Source of the DNA: Ruminococcus sp.
Lineage (GTDB): Bacteria; Bacillota; Clostridia; Oscillospirales; Ruminococcaceae
DNA: 64,000 nucleotides
Assembly: GCA_021199305.1 (NCBI GenBank)
Contig: JAJQIH010000011.1
Coordinates: forward strand, 1 to 64,000
Direction: 5' to 3'
Shown here one piece after another: positions 25,685-35,105 of the stretch (position 1 is the first letter of the stretch; every line of letters starts with the position of its first letter). Made by a program: the position numbers and the translations under genes. Under the pieces are notes generated by a model. The model did no database searches. It worked only from the letters and a program-made list of their open reading frames with translations, and was not told the DNA's origin.

Positions 25685-26719
25685 CTACTTTTCAGTCCAG
25701 TCGCTTGATGAATATGCAGAAAGCGCAACGTCAGCCTTCACAAATGTGGGACTTCCGTCAGCTTCATAAACGGTTAAGAAATACGTGCTCTTTAAATCCT
25801 GCGACCAGATTGCATTTACATTAAATGCAACAGTATCAGCGTCAAGATAAATATTTTCATCAGAAATATAGTCAGAAAGAGTCATATCTCTATAGCCGTA
25901 AAGCATAAAGCAAGTAGTTGAAAATTCAATACTGCCTGAATAAATATCACTCTTCTGATCGCCTGAATACAAAACAATCGGCATATAGTCCTTACCCATA
26001 AAGCTTGTATCAAAGGCGGTCATATAGGACTCGTTTTCGTTCACCACTACAGTCAGCAGCAAGCTAAGCGTTGTATTCATCTTAACATAGCTGTTGGTAA
26101 TTGACAGGCTGTCTATAAACGCAACTGCATCGTCAAATTCAGACTCGCTTATTTTAGTAGCTGATGAGACCTCCGTAACAAGTGCTGACAAATCAGCGGC
26201 CTGATACGCATTCTTTACATCATCAGACTCGACAATTGAAATAAGTCTTTGTGCCAAAGAGGATTTATCTGAATACTCTACCTCTTCCTTCATTCCGCAG
26301 GAAAAGCTGCACTCGCCGTCGTTTCCGTCGGAGCATTCAGCCTTGACGACGACATTATAAAGACAGGCAGTATCGTCCCTGTCAATTTCCCATGAAAGGC
26401 GAACGTCGTTTTCGTCGTTACAAAAGTCATAAAGAGTCAAGCCGTAGTTGCTTGAAACGGCATCCTTTACGCTATCGTCATATGAAGCGGCAGCAGATAT
26501 TATACTCGCTGATACGGCATCTGTAGTTAAAAACCTTTTTGAAGCACAGCTTGATTCAATTTCACTTAAAAGGCTTTCCATTCCTGTCACGCAGTTTTGC
26601 CTTTTGTGCGAATTGACAAAGCCTACTATATTAGGCGTGGCAATAGCAGCTACAATCACAACTATGACAAGCGTAACTATTACTTCCACAAGGGTAAAGC
26701 CCCTTTTACTGCGGTTCAT
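25685..26719 (-). CDS. Type IV prepilin-like protein
   Basis: A 344-residue protein with the class III signal RG|FTLVEVIVTLVIVVIVAAIATPN (cleavage after Gly at about residue 7, Glu5 of the mature helix present). The globular domain of about 300 residues is acidic and Ser-rich. It is large for a major pilin and could be a minor pilin or competence-type pseudopilin. No assembly ATPase, platform protein or prepilin peptidase is present in this window. It follows a PII-like gene and prmA in the same orientation. Confidence 0.8.
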   Translation of the reverse strand: MNRSKRGFTLVEVIVTLVIVVIVAAIATPNIVGFVNSHKRQNCVTGMESLLSEIESSCASKRFLTTDAVSASIISAAASYDDSVKDAVSSNYGLTLYDFCNDENDVRLSWEIDRDDTACLYNVVVKAECSDGNDGECSFSCGMKEEVEYSDKSSLAQRLISIVESDDVKNAYQAADLSALVTEVSSATKISESEFDDAVAFIDSLSITNSYVKMNTTLSLLLTVVVNENESYMTAFDTSFMGKDYMPIVLYSGDQKSDIYSGSIEFSTTCFMLYGYRDMTLSDYISDENIYLDADTVAFNVNAIWSQDLKSTYFLTVYEADGSPTFVKADVALSAYSSSDWTEK

Positions 26720-26751
26720 AAGCCTTTCCTTTCAATGACAGTATATCGCGA

Positions 26752-27090
26752 CTACTCCTTATTTATTCCGTCGATAAAGCTAAGCGGTATTCCCATCAGA
26801 ACACCCGTATTCGGATTATTCAAATCGCCGAAAACCTCGCTTACTGTCTTTCTGACAACATCTACCTTTTCATCCTCAACGCCTATAAGTACCGTTTTGG
26901 AGGTCGTATTCTGCTGCTTTACAATTTCCTTAAACACATCAAACATTGGCATACCGTCTACATTTGCAAGACTTTTTGCCATACCTGTACTGTCGAGGAC
27001 CGTTCCGCCCCTGACGCCTGCCATTGCAAGCTGCTTCATAAGCTCGTCTAAAAGCTCTTCCTTTTTTGTAACCAATAACAATAACTGCAT
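26752..27090 (-). CDS. Small PII/CutA-like protein
   Basis: A 112-residue protein starting MQLLLLVTKKEELLDELMKQL with an alternating beta-alpha layout similar to PII-like/CutA trimeric folds. No canonical PII T-loop uridylylation Tyr is obvious. It lies between prmA (28 bp upstream) and the pilin gene and is probably co-transcribed with both. The function is unassigned; the fold call is from pattern, not from a search. Confidence 0.55.
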   Translation of the reverse strand: MQLLLLVTKKEELLDELMKQLAMAGVRGGTVLDSTGMAKSLANVDGMPMFDVFKEIVKQQNTTSKTVLIGVEDEKVDVVRKTVSEVFGDLNNPNTGVLMGIPLSFIDGINKE

Positions 27091-27117
27091 ACCATTTCCT
27101 CCTTTACTTATCCCCTG

Positions 27118-28089
27118 CTAAAGCTTAGTAAATACGGCGGAAACCCACCCTTCCTTTTCTTTGACATTTACAAGGGCAAAGCCGCATTTTTCAATTATCC
27201 CCATCACTTCTTGTTTACGCTCGGATATGACACCCGAAACAACCAGCGTTTTACCGCTTTTTAAGAACTTTGCAAAATACGGACTCATAGCTATTAAAAT
27301 ATCAGACACAATATTTGCGCAGATAAAATCATAGCCGTCGCCGATTTTTGCTCTTAACGCTTCATCGTCGATAATATTTCCACAATAAGCGTTAAAGCTC
27401 TTCTCACTTATATTATTTTTAAGCAGGTTCTCACCTGCAATTTTAACTGAGTTTTCATCAATGTCGACAAGCGTTACGCTCTTTGCGCCAAGCAAAAGAC
27501 ACGCAATTGATAAAATTCCGCTTCCGCAGCCTAAATCGAGAACCTTGTCATCCTGTGATATATAATTCTCGATATTTTCAAGGCACAGCTGAGTGGTGTT
27601 ATGCTGTCCTGTTCCAAAGCTTGAAGCCGGATCAATTTCAACCACTACCCTGTCATTATCAGCAGTTGGAATCTCCTCCCACGAAGGCTTTATAAGAAGC
27701 TTTTTACCAATTTCGAGCGGCTTGAAATACTGCTTCCAGTTATTCGCCCAGTCGTCCTCGCTGACGCTTTTAAGCTCAATTTCAAGCCTTCCGAAAGCGC
27801 CTTTCGTATCCCTACTTTTCAAGGCAGAAAGCTCGTCTTTCACAAGCGTTAAAAGCTCCTCTCCCTGAACATTTGTAGGAAGGTAAATTGTGACTGACGT
27901 TTCGCAGTCTTTAAGTCCCATTAAATCGTCGTCTATGTAATCCCAGTTTGAAAGCTTGTTGTCCAAAAACTCATCAAGCGTTTTTGAATCCTTAATGACA
28001 AAGCCTGTAATATTGAGTCCGATAAGACAGCCACAAACAACGTCTGCGCCTTCACTTGTAGTATAAATAACCGCTTCTGTCCAGTCCAT
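27118..28089 (-). CDS. prmA: Ribosomal protein L11 methyltransferase
   Basis: A 323-residue SAM-dependent methyltransferase that modifies lysines and the N-terminus of L11. Seen: an N-terminal recognition domain, then DPASSFGTGQHNTTQLC, SAM motif VLDLGCGSGILSIA and motif II VDIDENSV. ICANIVSD holds the catalytic region (NPP-like ANI). The ATG at 28089 has GGAGG 6 bp upstream; the open extension begins at a TTG inside that site. Confidence 0.9.
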   Translation of the reverse strand: MDWTEAVIYTTSEGADVVCGCLIGLNITGFVIKDSKTLDEFLDNKLSNWDYIDDDLMGLKDCETSVTIYLPTNVQGEELLTLVKDELSALKSRDTKGAFGRLEIELKSVSEDDWANNWKQYFKPLEIGKKLLIKPSWEEIPTADNDRVVVEIDPASSFGTGQHNTTQLCLENIENYISQDDKVLDLGCGSGILSIACLLLGAKSVTLVDIDENSVKIAGENLLKNNISEKSFNAYCGNIIDDEALRAKIGDGYDFICANIVSDILIAMSPYFAKFLKSGKTLVVSGVISERKQEVMGIIEKCGFALVNVKEKEGWVSAVFTKL

Positions 28090-28404
28090 AAAAACCTCCA
28101 AAAGAAAGACAAGCTTATGCGCTACCTCACTTTAAAATTTAGTATAACACATTTTAAAGGAAAAGTAAAGCAATCTTTTTGTCGGAAATTGTAACAGTGC
28201 TGCTTTCAGAGTGCCTTAAAATCGCCCTTTTTCGGCATTTTGAGAAGAATTTTGTATTTATACCCACACAAAACTTTCATCTAACCGTCACACAAGCTTT
28301 AGGTAGAATTTAGTTTATATTGCTATAATGGCTTGGAAAATGAGTACACGACTAAATAGTTTTAGCTTGTAGAGTATTCATATTAAACAACGGAGGTTAA
28401 TTTT
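28090..28404. promoter_or_regulatory. Divergent intergenic region prmA / efflux operon
   Basis: This 315-bp gap between divergent genes holds an extended -10 element (TGCTATAAT, -10 at 28324-28329) for the plus-strand efflux operon, without a clear -35. A GGAGG Shine-Dalgarno precedes the GTG at 28405. Nothing else was recognised. Confidence 0.45.
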
Positions 28405-30168
28405 GTGGACGGCGAGATATACTTAAAAATCAAAAAAGGCAACCAAAGCGCACTTAAATCACTTTGTGACAAGCATTTAAAACGCTCGTGGTTTATTTGC
28501 TACTATCTTACTATGAGTTCGGGTAGAGGCTCACCACTTTTAATTAAAGCCTGGAAGAAAACGCTGACTGAAATATCAGCTTCAAAAAATACGCCGAAGG
28601 AAGGCTTCGAAGAGCTTTTATACTGCAACATTCTGAAGCTTTATACCAAAGGCGTTTCAGAAGATCCGGATTTTGAGGATATTCCCGCTCCTCACTTAAA
28701 TGAAAAGTACAAACGTTTTGAGGAGGAAATAACGTTTCTCGATGGTGACACCAAAACCGTTTATATCTTCAGCAATTACGGAAATTTGCGGGCAGACAAG
28801 CAAGCGGAAATCTTAGGACTTACACCCGAAGAGGTTTCTTCGCTTTTAAAGCAAGCTAATAAAGAAATCAAGGAAAAGCTGCCTGTTCCTAAAAGCGAAT
28901 GGACAAAAAATGTTCAGCTATTTACTTCCCTTCGGGATACAAGCAACAGCGGCTTTGCGGATATTGCAGTAGAGCCATTTTTAAGAAAATCACTGAACCA
29001 CGAGGTTGGTTCTTTATTTAATAAAACCGTAACACCAGACAGAAAGGAACAGCAGCAAATGAAAAAAGAAAAGGTATCAAGCAGACCTACTACGAGCAGC
29101 ACAAAGGGTATTTCAAAAAGGAACAAGAGAATTATAAAGTACGCGGTAATAGCGGCGATAGTTATAGTTGTAGTTATTCTGGGAATTATCTTTATTCCGA
29201 AAATCTTTGGAAGCAGCGACACAGCGACAAGCGTTACTACATACACAGTTGATACAGTAACAACAGGAAGCGTTGACACTACAATCAGCGGAAGCGGTAC
29301 GCTCTCGCCGATTTCTCAGACGACTCTTTCAACTAATATGAGCGCCACTGTTACAGCTGTAAACTACGAGGTTGGCGACAGCGTAGACGAGGGCAACGTC
29401 ATAGCAAAGGTAGAATACGAAAACGGCGAAACTGAAAGCTTTAAAGCTCCATACGATTGCGTTATAATTGAGCTTCCTGTTGCTGAGGACGACGAGCTGA
29501 CAGATGCAAGCGAAATTGCAATGGTTATGGGAACAGACGGCTTTACAATGGGTATTGCTGTCGATGAAACGGATATTTCTACAATTGAAATAGGACAGGA
29601 CGTAACGTTTACGATTGACGCTCTCGGCGAGGAATACGACGGAAGCGTAACAGCTATTTCCTACAACGGCACCACAAGCGGAAGCACAACGGCATATCAG
29701 ATTACAGCGACAGTTGATTACGTTGAGGGAGTATATCCCGGAATGAGCGCTTCTGCAGAGATTGTTATTGAATCAAGCGGCGAAGGACTTATTGTTCCAG
29801 TAAGCGCAGTAAGAACATCAGGCGACGACAGTTATATTTACCTTGCTCCGTCAGATGCTGAGGACGGCGACGAGTATTCAGAGGACGAAATTGATGAATC
29901 AAGCCTCACTAAGGTTACAGTTGAAACGGGCACCTCGGACGGAAGCAATATTATAGTTGAAAGCGACGACCTTGAAGAAGACGATTTAATAGTTATTGTT
30001 ACTATCACTTCAACTCAGACAGGAAGCACCAGCGACGACAGCGACAGCACATTCGGCGGCAGAGGTGATATGGGCGGCGGAATGGATTTCGGCGATTTTG
30101 ACTTTGAGGACTTTGATCCTGGCACCGCAGGCGGCGGCATGGGCGGAATGAACGGTAAGGGCGAGTAA
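28405..30168 (+). CDS. Fusion: sigma-factor-like domain + TM + MacA-like membrane-fusion protein
   Basis: A 587-residue protein starting at GTG (CGGAGG 8 bp upstream). Residues about 1-165 look like a degenerate ECF-type sigma: KKGNQSALKSLCDKH resembles the start of region 2, and ADKQAEILGLTPEEVSSLLKQA resembles the region-4 helix-turn-helix. A basic linker leads to one membrane segment (about 246-268). Outside lies a HlyD/MacA-like adaptor: GSGTLSPISQTTLS, a biotinyl-lipoyl half-motif (YEVGDSVDEGNVIAKV) and beta-barrel parts. The C-terminus is Gly/Asp-rich. Directly followed by a MacB-type ATPase and permease, so it is the adaptor of that exporter. The cytosolic sigma-like domain is not normal for MacA and is shared with the cyclophilin at 32038. 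Confidence 0.8.
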   Translation: MDGEIYLKIKKGNQSALKSLCDKHLKRSWFICYYLTMSSGRGSPLLIKAWKKTLTEISASKNTPKEGFEELLYCNILKLYTKGVSEDPDFEDIPAPHLNEKYKRFEEEITFLDGDTKTVYIFSNYGNLRADKQAEILGLTPEEVSSLLKQANKEIKEKLPVPKSEWTKNVQLFTSLRDTSNSGFADIAVEPFLRKSLNHEVGSLFNKTVTPDRKEQQQMKKEKVSSRPTTSSTKGISKRNKRIIKYAVIAAIVIVVVILGIIFIPKIFGSSDTATSVTTYTVDTVTTGSVDTTISGSGTLSPISQTTLSTNMSATVTAVNYEVGDSVDEGNVIAKVEYENGETESFKAPYDCVIIELPVAEDDELTDASEIAMVMGTDGFTMGIAVDETDISTIEIGQDVTFTIDALGEEYDGSVTAISYNGTTSGSTTAYQITATVDYVEGVYPGMSASAEIVIESSGEGLIVPVSAVRTSGDDSYIYLAPSDAEDGDEYSEDEIDESSLTKVTVETGTSDGSNIIVESDDLEEDDLIVIVTITSTQTGSTSDDSDSTFGGRGDMGGGMDFGDFDFEDFDPGTAGGGMGGMNGKGE

Positions 30169-30180
30169 TGGAGGGATAAT

Positions 30181-30858
30181 ATGATAAGGCTTAAACACAT
30201 TTATAAATCATACCCTCTCGGCGACGGTCAGGTTGACGTTCTTCACGATATAAGCCTGCACGTCAGAAAAAAGGAATTCGTATCCATTCTCGGTCCTTCT
30301 GGAAGCGGAAAGTCAACGCTTATGAATATTATCGGCTGTCTTGACGTTCCGGATTCAGGCGACTATATTCTCGACGGAGAGTATGTTGACAATTGTACAG
30401 AGAATCAGCTTTCAGATATAAGAAGCAAGAAAATCGGCTTTATATTTCAGCAGTTCAATCTTCTGCCTGAGCTTACAGCTTATGAAAATGTTGAAATGCC
30501 GCTTTTGTATCACAAGCTGACGGCGGCTGAGCGCAGAGAACGGGTTGAAAGAACGCTTGAGCAGGTAGGCCTAACTGACAGAATGAAGCACAAGCCTAAC
30601 CAGCTTTCAGGAGGTCAACAACAAAGAGTGGCGATAGCAAGAGTCTTGGCGGCAGAGCCTTCGATAATTCTGGCAGATGAGCCTACCGGAAACCTCGACT
30701 CAACATCAAGTGCTGAAATTATGGGAATTATAAAGGAGCTTCACCAGTCTGGAAATACTATTGTTTTAATCACGCACGACCATAATATTGCCGATCAGGC
30801 TCAGCGCAAGGTTTATGTTCACGACGGAGTTTTAACAGAAAGAGAGGCAGTAATATGA
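30181..30858 (+). CDS. MacB-type ABC transporter ATPase
   Basis: A 225-residue ATPase of the LolD/MacB/FtsE group: Walker A GPSGSGKST, Q-loop FQQFNLLPELTAYENV, signature LSGGQQQRVAIARV, Walker B IILADEPTGNLD and H-loop ITHD. It starts 12 bp after the membrane-fusion gene and overlaps the permease by 4 bp. In Firmicutes such ATPase/permease/adaptor triads export peptides or antimicrobials, or act as mechanotransmission devices; the cargo is unknown. Confidence 0.93.
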   Translation: MIRLKHIYKSYPLGDGQVDVLHDISLHVRKKEFVSILGPSGSGKSTLMNIIGCLDVPDSGDYILDGEYVDNCTENQLSDIRSKKIGFIFQQFNLLPELTAYENVEMPLLYHKLTAAERRERVERTLEQVGLTDRMKHKPNQLSGGQQQRVAIARVLAAEPSIILADEPTGNLDSTSSAEIMGIIKELHQSGNTIVLITHDHNIADQAQRKVYVHDGVLTEREAVI

Positions 30859-32015
30859 CGCTAAAAATTATCAAGCTGTCCCTCAAGGCTATCTACAACA
30901 ATAAAATGCGCTCCTTTCTCACTATGCTTGGAATTATAATTGGCGTTATGGCAGTTGTTATACTCGTATCCATTACTCAAAGCGCAACAAAAGGAATAAC
31001 AGACAGCATTTCGAGTATGGGCAGCGATCAGATTACCGCTACAATTTCAGACGAGGACGTCGAAATCAGCCGTGACAACGTTGAACAGCTTACCAGCAAT
31101 ATGTTTATTGACGGAGTAGCGCCAGTTATTTCAACCAGCGAAACTGTCAAGCATTCAAGCAACAGCGGCTCATATTCAATAGTAGGCGTGACTACTGACT
31201 ACTTTGACGTACTGGATATAACAATTCAGAGCGGACGATTGATTGCTGACTCGGATATTGAATGGACGACCGGAGTGGCTGTTATAGGAACTGAGGTTGC
31301 GACAGATTTATTCGGAACTTGGGATGCAGTTGGTGGAACAATAACAATTGGCGACAGAAACTACACGGTTATCGGCGTTTTGGAGGAGCAAGGCAGCAGT
31401 CTTGTAGGCTCTGACGACAGCAAGGTTTTAATCCCCTACTCTTCCGCTGAACGAATTACAGGCCAAACATCGGTAAACACATTTTATATAAAGGCTTCGA
31501 GCTCAAATATGGTGGATATGGCAATAAGCAGAGTAGAAACATTTCTTCTTCAGCTCACAGGCGACGAGGATAGCTATTCTGTAAGCAATCAGTCGGACGT
31601 TCTGGATACAATGGAGGACGTTGACAGCACTATGTCGCTGTTGCTTGCAGGAATTGCGGCAATTTCACTACTTGTTGGCGGAATAGGAATTATGAACATT
31701 ATGCTTGTTTCCGTATCAGAGAGAACAAAGGAAATAGGAATACGCAAGGCGGTTGGCGCAAAAAGGCGGCACATTATGCTGCAATTTCTTTGCGAATCGT
31801 GCATACTGTCGGTCCTTGGCGGTTTAATAGGACTTGCTTTATCGTTCGGCGTAATTGAGATTTACAACACCGTTACGCAAAGTGCTACTACTATAAACTG
31901 GGCGATAGCAATGGCGGCGATTGCATTTTGTGCGGTAATCGGAGTGCTTTTTGGAAGCTACCCTGCTGCTAAGGCTTCAAGGCTGCAGCCGATTGACGCT
32001 TTGCACAATTCTTAA
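30855..32015 (+). CDS. MacB-type ABC permease
   Basis: A 386-residue permease with the MacB layout: an N-terminal membrane helix ([17 protein letters not shown]) and an extracytoplasmic MacB_PCD domain of about 220 residues. A C-terminal FtsX domain with three helices includes the conserved [27 protein letters not shown]. It overlaps the ATPase stop by 4 bp. The cyclophilin fusion gene begins 22 bp after its stop, which suggests one operon. Confidence 0.92.
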   Translation: MTLKIIKLSLKAIYNNKMRSFLTMLGIIIGVMAVVILVSITQSATKGITDSISSMGSDQITATISDEDVEISRDNVEQLTSNMFIDGVAPVISTSETVKHSSNSGSYSIVGVTTDYFDVLDITIQSGRLIADSDIEWTTGVAVIGTEVATDLFGTWDAVGGTITIGDRNYTVIGVLEEQGSSLVGSDDSKVLIPYSSAERITGQTSVNTFYIKASSSNMVDMAISRVETFLLQLTGDEDSYSVSNQSDVLDTMEDVDSTMSLLLAGIAAISLLVGGIGIMNIMLVSVSERTKEIGIRKAVGAKRRHIMLQFLCESCILSVLGGLIGLALSFGVIEIYNTVTQSATTINWAIAMAAIAFCAVIGVLFGSYPAAKASRLQPIDALHNS

Positions 32016-32037
32016 AGTTGATATTTGGAGGTACAAT

Positions 32038-33429
32038 ATGGCAACTACAATTATTGAAAAGGCTCACAAGGGAAATCTTGAGGCTATGAAAACACTTTGC
32101 GACAAAAATATCAAGGAGGTGCTGAATCTTTGCCAGCTGCTTCTTTGCGACGAAGCGGTTGCTCAAAGCGCAACGACGAAGCTCTTTAAAGTAACGCTTG
32201 AAAATACAGCTTCGGGATATATCACCTCGGAAGAAGAATTTCACGATTCTATTATCACAAAGACTGTAAGCTTTTGTAAAACGTACACATTAAAGAAAAG
32301 CTCAAAGGCGTTTTCAATGCCGAAAAATCAGAACTTTTCTGCAGTAAGCTACAATGAGGAAAAGATGTCGTTTGACGGAGAGCCTTATGAGGTTATACTT
32401 AAAAATCTGCCAACGCTTCACCGCTTCATTTACGTTTTGCACACAGTTCTGGAATACAGCGATACGCAGATTGCAGAGCTATTAAAAATAAACAAGTACG
32501 CTGTTTCAGCGGCTCTTGCGGCGGAAAGTACAAATGTTATGCGTATTCTTCTGATAATGTCTGAAGCTACCAAAAAGACGACAAGTATGACAGCAGACGA
32601 ATTCAACGAAGCTATATCAGAAAGCAAGTATGAGGTTACAGTTTCTGATTCGCTTGACGTGGCAATCAACGAAGAAATTGATAAAGCCTGCGAGCCGATA
32701 ATTGCGGAGGCTAAAAGAAAAAAGAGAAAAGAAGTATACATCACTCTTATATCAATCGTCTGCGTGATTTTGATTTTCGGCGTTGTGTTTGCAGTTATTG
32801 CGACTTCATCTGACGTCGACTCTACCGACAGCACAGATACGACAAGCGAAAGCTCAGAAGCAGAAGATGAGGACGAGGACGACGACAGCACCTACACGCC
32901 AGAGGCGCTTGACGAAACGCTGACCTACTACGCTGATATTGAAGTTGAAGATTATGGCACAATTACAATTGAGCTTGATCAGGAATCGGCGCCGATAACA
33001 GCCGCTAACTTTGTGGAGCTTGCTGAAAGCGGATTTTACAACGGACTTACCTTCCACCGAATTATCGAAGGCTTTATGATGCAGGGCGGCGACCCGAACG
33101 GCGACGGTACGGGCGGCTCGGACAACACTATTGTTGGAGAATTTACTGACAACGGTTACGACAACGAGCTTTCACACACAAGAGGAGCAGTATCTATGGC
33201 TCGTTCAACCGATTATGACAGCGCAAGCAGTCAGTTCTTTATCGTTCAGGAGGACATCTCAGATTCGCTTGACGGACAGTACGCAGTATTTGGCTATGTA
33301 ACAGAAGGTATGGATATTGTCGATGAAATCTGCGAAGCAGCAGAACCTACCGACGACAACGGAACGATTGAAGCTGAGGATCAGCCGGTAATTACAAGCG
33401 TTACAATTTATACAGAAGAAGCGGAGTAA
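32038..33429 (+). CDS. Fusion: sigma-factor-like domain + TM + extracellular cyclophilin
   Basis: A 463-residue protein starting at the ATG 32038 (GGAGG 6 bp upstream). Residues 1-175 resemble the N-terminal domain of the membrane-fusion protein encoded three genes earlier: [15 protein letters not shown] matches KKGNQSALKSLCDKH, and [19 protein letters not shown] is a region-4-like helix-turn-helix. A membrane segment (about 233-256), an acidic Ser/Asp/Glu linker and a cyclophilin domain follow ([32 protein letters not shown]). Cyclophilins catalyse prolyl cis-trans isomerisation, here outside the membrane. The shared N-terminal domain suggests a common cytosolic partner. Confidence 0.82.
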   Translation: MATTIIEKAHKGNLEAMKTLCDKNIKEVLNLCQLLLCDEAVAQSATTKLFKVTLENTASGYITSEEEFHDSIITKTVSFCKTYTLKKSSKAFSMPKNQNFSAVSYNEEKMSFDGEPYEVILKNLPTLHRFIYVLHTVLEYSDTQIAELLKINKYAVSAALAAESTNVMRILLIMSEATKKTTSMTADEFNEAISESKYEVTVSDSLDVAINEEIDKACEPIIAEAKRKKRKEVYITLISIVCVILIFGVVFAVIATSSDVDSTDSTDTTSESSEAEDEDEDDDSTYTPEALDETLTYYADIEVEDYGTITIELDQESAPITAANFVELAESGFYNGLTFHRIIEGFMMQGGDPNGDGTGGSDNTIVGEFTDNGYDNELSHTRGAVSMARSTDYDSASSQFFIVQEDISDSLDGQYAVFGYVTEGMDIVDEICEAAEPTDDNGTIEAEDQPVITSVTIYTEEAE

Positions 33430-33453
33430 GCAAGACTTTGACTTGATAAAAAT

Positions 33454-33485
33454 AAGCGATCAGGAGAAATCCTGGTCGCTTGTAT
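33454..33485 (+). terminator. Probable terminator after the cyclophilin gene
   Basis: AAGCGA-T-CAGGA pairs with TCCTG-G-TCGCTT around GAAA, followed by GTATTTTA. The stem is good and the T-tract modest. Confidence 0.65.
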
Positions 33486-33540
33486 TTTACTATTGCATAT
33501 ACTCCCCATTTATTCACACAAAATTTACATTGATTTCGTG

Positions 33541-33577
33541 CGATTTTATTGACTAAATCGTTCGATTTGGGTATAAT
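33541..33577 (+). promoter_or_regulatory. Promoter with overlapping palindromic operator of the toxin-antitoxin operon
   Basis: TTGACT (33549-33554), 17-bp spacer and TATAAT (33572-33577). The spacer holds the perfect palindrome AAATCG-TT-CGATTT (33555-33568), and another CGATTT lies at 33541. This gives three alternating half-sites, as expected for antitoxin autorepression. Confidence 0.8.
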
Positions 33578-33608
33578 ATACTTAGGATCAAATAAAGGAG
33601 GGATTCTT

Positions 33609-33824
33609 ATGATTGTTACTGCAACAGAATTTAAACTCAATCTCGGAAAATATCTTGCACTTGCCGAAACGGAAGATATCCTCATTTCAAAAAATGGCAA
33701 GGTAAGCGTTAAGCTTGTAAACAACAACCAAGACCGTGTTGAAGCGATGCAATCCCTTTTCGGATGCATTCCTGCCGACATTACGTCAGAGGAAGCGAGA
33801 GAAGAAAGGCTGAATAAAATATGA
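33609..33824 (+). CDS. Phd/YefM-family antitoxin
   Basis: A 71-residue protein starting MIVTATEFKLNLGKYL, the N-terminal DNA-binding Phd/YefM pattern (ATEFK..LGKYL.LAE.EDI.I.KNGK). The ATG at 33609 has AAAGGAGG upstream. Its stop overlaps the PIN-toxin start (ATGA), which is the normal order and coupling. The acidic/basic C-terminus (EEAREERLNKI) would bind the toxin. Confidence 0.88.
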   Translation: MIVTATEFKLNLGKYLALAETEDILISKNGKVSVKLVNNNQDRVEAMQSLFGCIPADITSEEAREERLNKI

Positions 33825-34237
33825 ACGTGATTGTTGATACCTGCGTAATTATTGACGCCTTGCAGCAGCGCGAACCTTTCGCCAAAGATGCACAGGACTT
33901 ATGTCTTGCTGTCGCAACGGGTAAAGTTTCCGCTTTCATTCCTGCTAAGAGCGTAGCCGACATCTACTACATTATGCACCGAAGTTTGCACAGTGATGAA
34001 CAGAGCAGAGCGCTTTTAAAGAAGCTGTTTTTGTCCTTTGGCATTCTCGATACGACTGCACTCGATTGCAGAAATGCGTTTACATCTCCTGTTTCGGATT
34101 TTGAGGACGCAATTCTTGCCGAAACAGCGTACCGAAACGGTGTGGAATATATCGTCACAAGAAATACAAAGGATTTCACAAGGTCTGTTATACCAACGGC
34201 TACTCCTGCGGAATTTTTGCAGAAATTGAAAATTTAA
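33821..34237 (+). CDS. PIN-domain toxin (VapC-like RNase)
   Basis: A 138-residue PIN protein with the acidic residues in VIVDTCVIID (Asp6), FEDAILAE (Glu/Asp pair about 96-97) and VTRNTKDF (Asp about 117). PIN toxins cleave RNA, often tRNA or rRNA loops. Paired with the Phd-type antitoxin immediately upstream. The ASP/PIN family pairing with Phd rather than VapB is common in Firmicutes. Confidence 0.88.
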   Translation: MNVIVDTCVIIDALQQREPFAKDAQDLCLAVATGKVSAFIPAKSVADIYYIMHRSLHSDEQSRALLKKLFLSFGILDTTALDCRNAFTSPVSDFEDAILAETAYRNGVEYIVTRNTKDFTRSVIPTATPAEFLQKLKI

Positions 34238-34246
34238 GTTAGCTAA

Positions 34247-34400
34247 ATACGACCAGCCCTCACAGATGTGGGGGCTGGTCGTGTATCTTAACAAAGGAGG
34301 TATACATACAAGTTCTCTCAGATACAGGAGCTGACTTACTATGTATAATAAACTTGATGTTATTTTTGTATCAGCTCTCATAGATGTAGAGCTGGATTTT
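34247..34400 (+). repeat. Three related short hairpins after the toxin gene
   Basis: H1 (34249-34282) has an 11-bp stem ACGACCAGCCC/GGGCTGGTCGT with loop TCACAGATGTGG. H2 (about 34309-34336, ...TCTCTCAGATACAGGAGCTGA) is weaker. H3 (34372-34394) has stem CAGCTCT/AGAGCTG with loop CATAGATGT, followed by GGATTTTTA. All share CTC-A-AGAT in the loop side and are spaced about 61 bp. H1 or H3 may terminate the toxin operon; an AAAGGAGG sits between H1 and H2 without a clear gene. Confidence 0.5.
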
Positions 34401-34448
34401 TATGTTTGCTTTGCGTGTGTGTCAAGCAAATTTGCAAATATTAAGAGG

Positions 34449-35105
34449 TCATTTGATTTCCCACACGAAAGTCGCTGTATCATTTACGTCTATGTCGTCT
34501 GGTTCAATATCAATTGACTTTGCTTTTGGAGCTTCGTACAGACGGTCATCCGACAAAGCGAATTGGGTATGGGAGAAAATATCCAGCTCATCCCAGTTGT
34601 AATTTATGGTCAGAAGCTGTCCAAGCTCCACATTTGATGCCTCACACAGGATTTCCACCTTTCGCTTTGCGTTTGCAGTTGCCGTCCGAAGCATTTCTTC
34701 GTTAATAGCCGTGGCATCTTTCACAGTAAACCTGACAGATAGTTCCGGGTGTGAAATACACTCTGCTATTGCAGTAAGAGCCTGTGACAATTTATTCATA
34801 TCAAAATCAAATTCCAGCTTCAGATTATGACTTATTACATACCCCGCAAATTCCCTGTGATAATTCCCGTCGTGATCTTTCACATTATTGTAATCCGTAT
34901 TTGTATTAAACCTTGTAGTCTTTAAATCACTCTTTTCAAAACCAATAGCGCAGATTGTGTCAGTCAAATGCTGGATGTGCTGTGAAGCAATATCCATAGC
35001 ACGGTCATAATTTAAATCCTTTGATTTCAAAGACATAGACAAAACCACATAGTCTGGCCTTGCCAAAACCCGACCGACTCCCTTTACTGTAATTGTTCTT
35101 AGCAT
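34449..35105 (-). CDS. SIMPL-domain (DUF541) protein
   Basis: A 218-residue protein beginning MLRTITVKGVGRVLARPDYVVLSMSL, the SIMPL/DUF541 pattern. No signal peptide is apparent, which is unusual for this often periplasmic family. The ATG at 35105 has GGAGG 9 bp upstream. The function of the family is poorly defined. It lies at the downstream end of the defence island, after the WapI-like gene, with a gap of about 215 bp that holds nothing recognisable. Confidence 0.75.
   Translation of the reverse strand: MLRTITVKGVGRVLARPDYVVLSMSLKSKDLNYDRAMDIASQHIQHLTDTICAIGFEKSDLKTTRFNTNTDYNNVKDHDGNYHREFAGYVISHNLKLEFDFDMNKLSQALTAIAECISHPELSVRFTVKDATAINEEMLRTATANAKRKVEILCEASNVELGQLLTINYNWDELDIFSHTQFALSDDRLYEAPKAKSIDIEPDDIDVNDTATFVWEIK

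Noticed and set aside
34303-34360. Retropepsin-like SDTGAD string following AAAGGAGG
   Set aside because: It has no proper start codon, ends within about 30 codons and lies in a hairpin; chance match.
34247-34400. CRISPR-like array
   Set aside because: Only three imperfect copies, the copies are self-complementary hairpins, and no cas genes are in the window.
34341-34517. 58-codon frame starting MYNKLDVIFV after the toxin gene
   Set aside because: No Shine-Dalgarno directly before it, and its second half is antisense to the SIMPL gene; it probably arises from the hairpin region.
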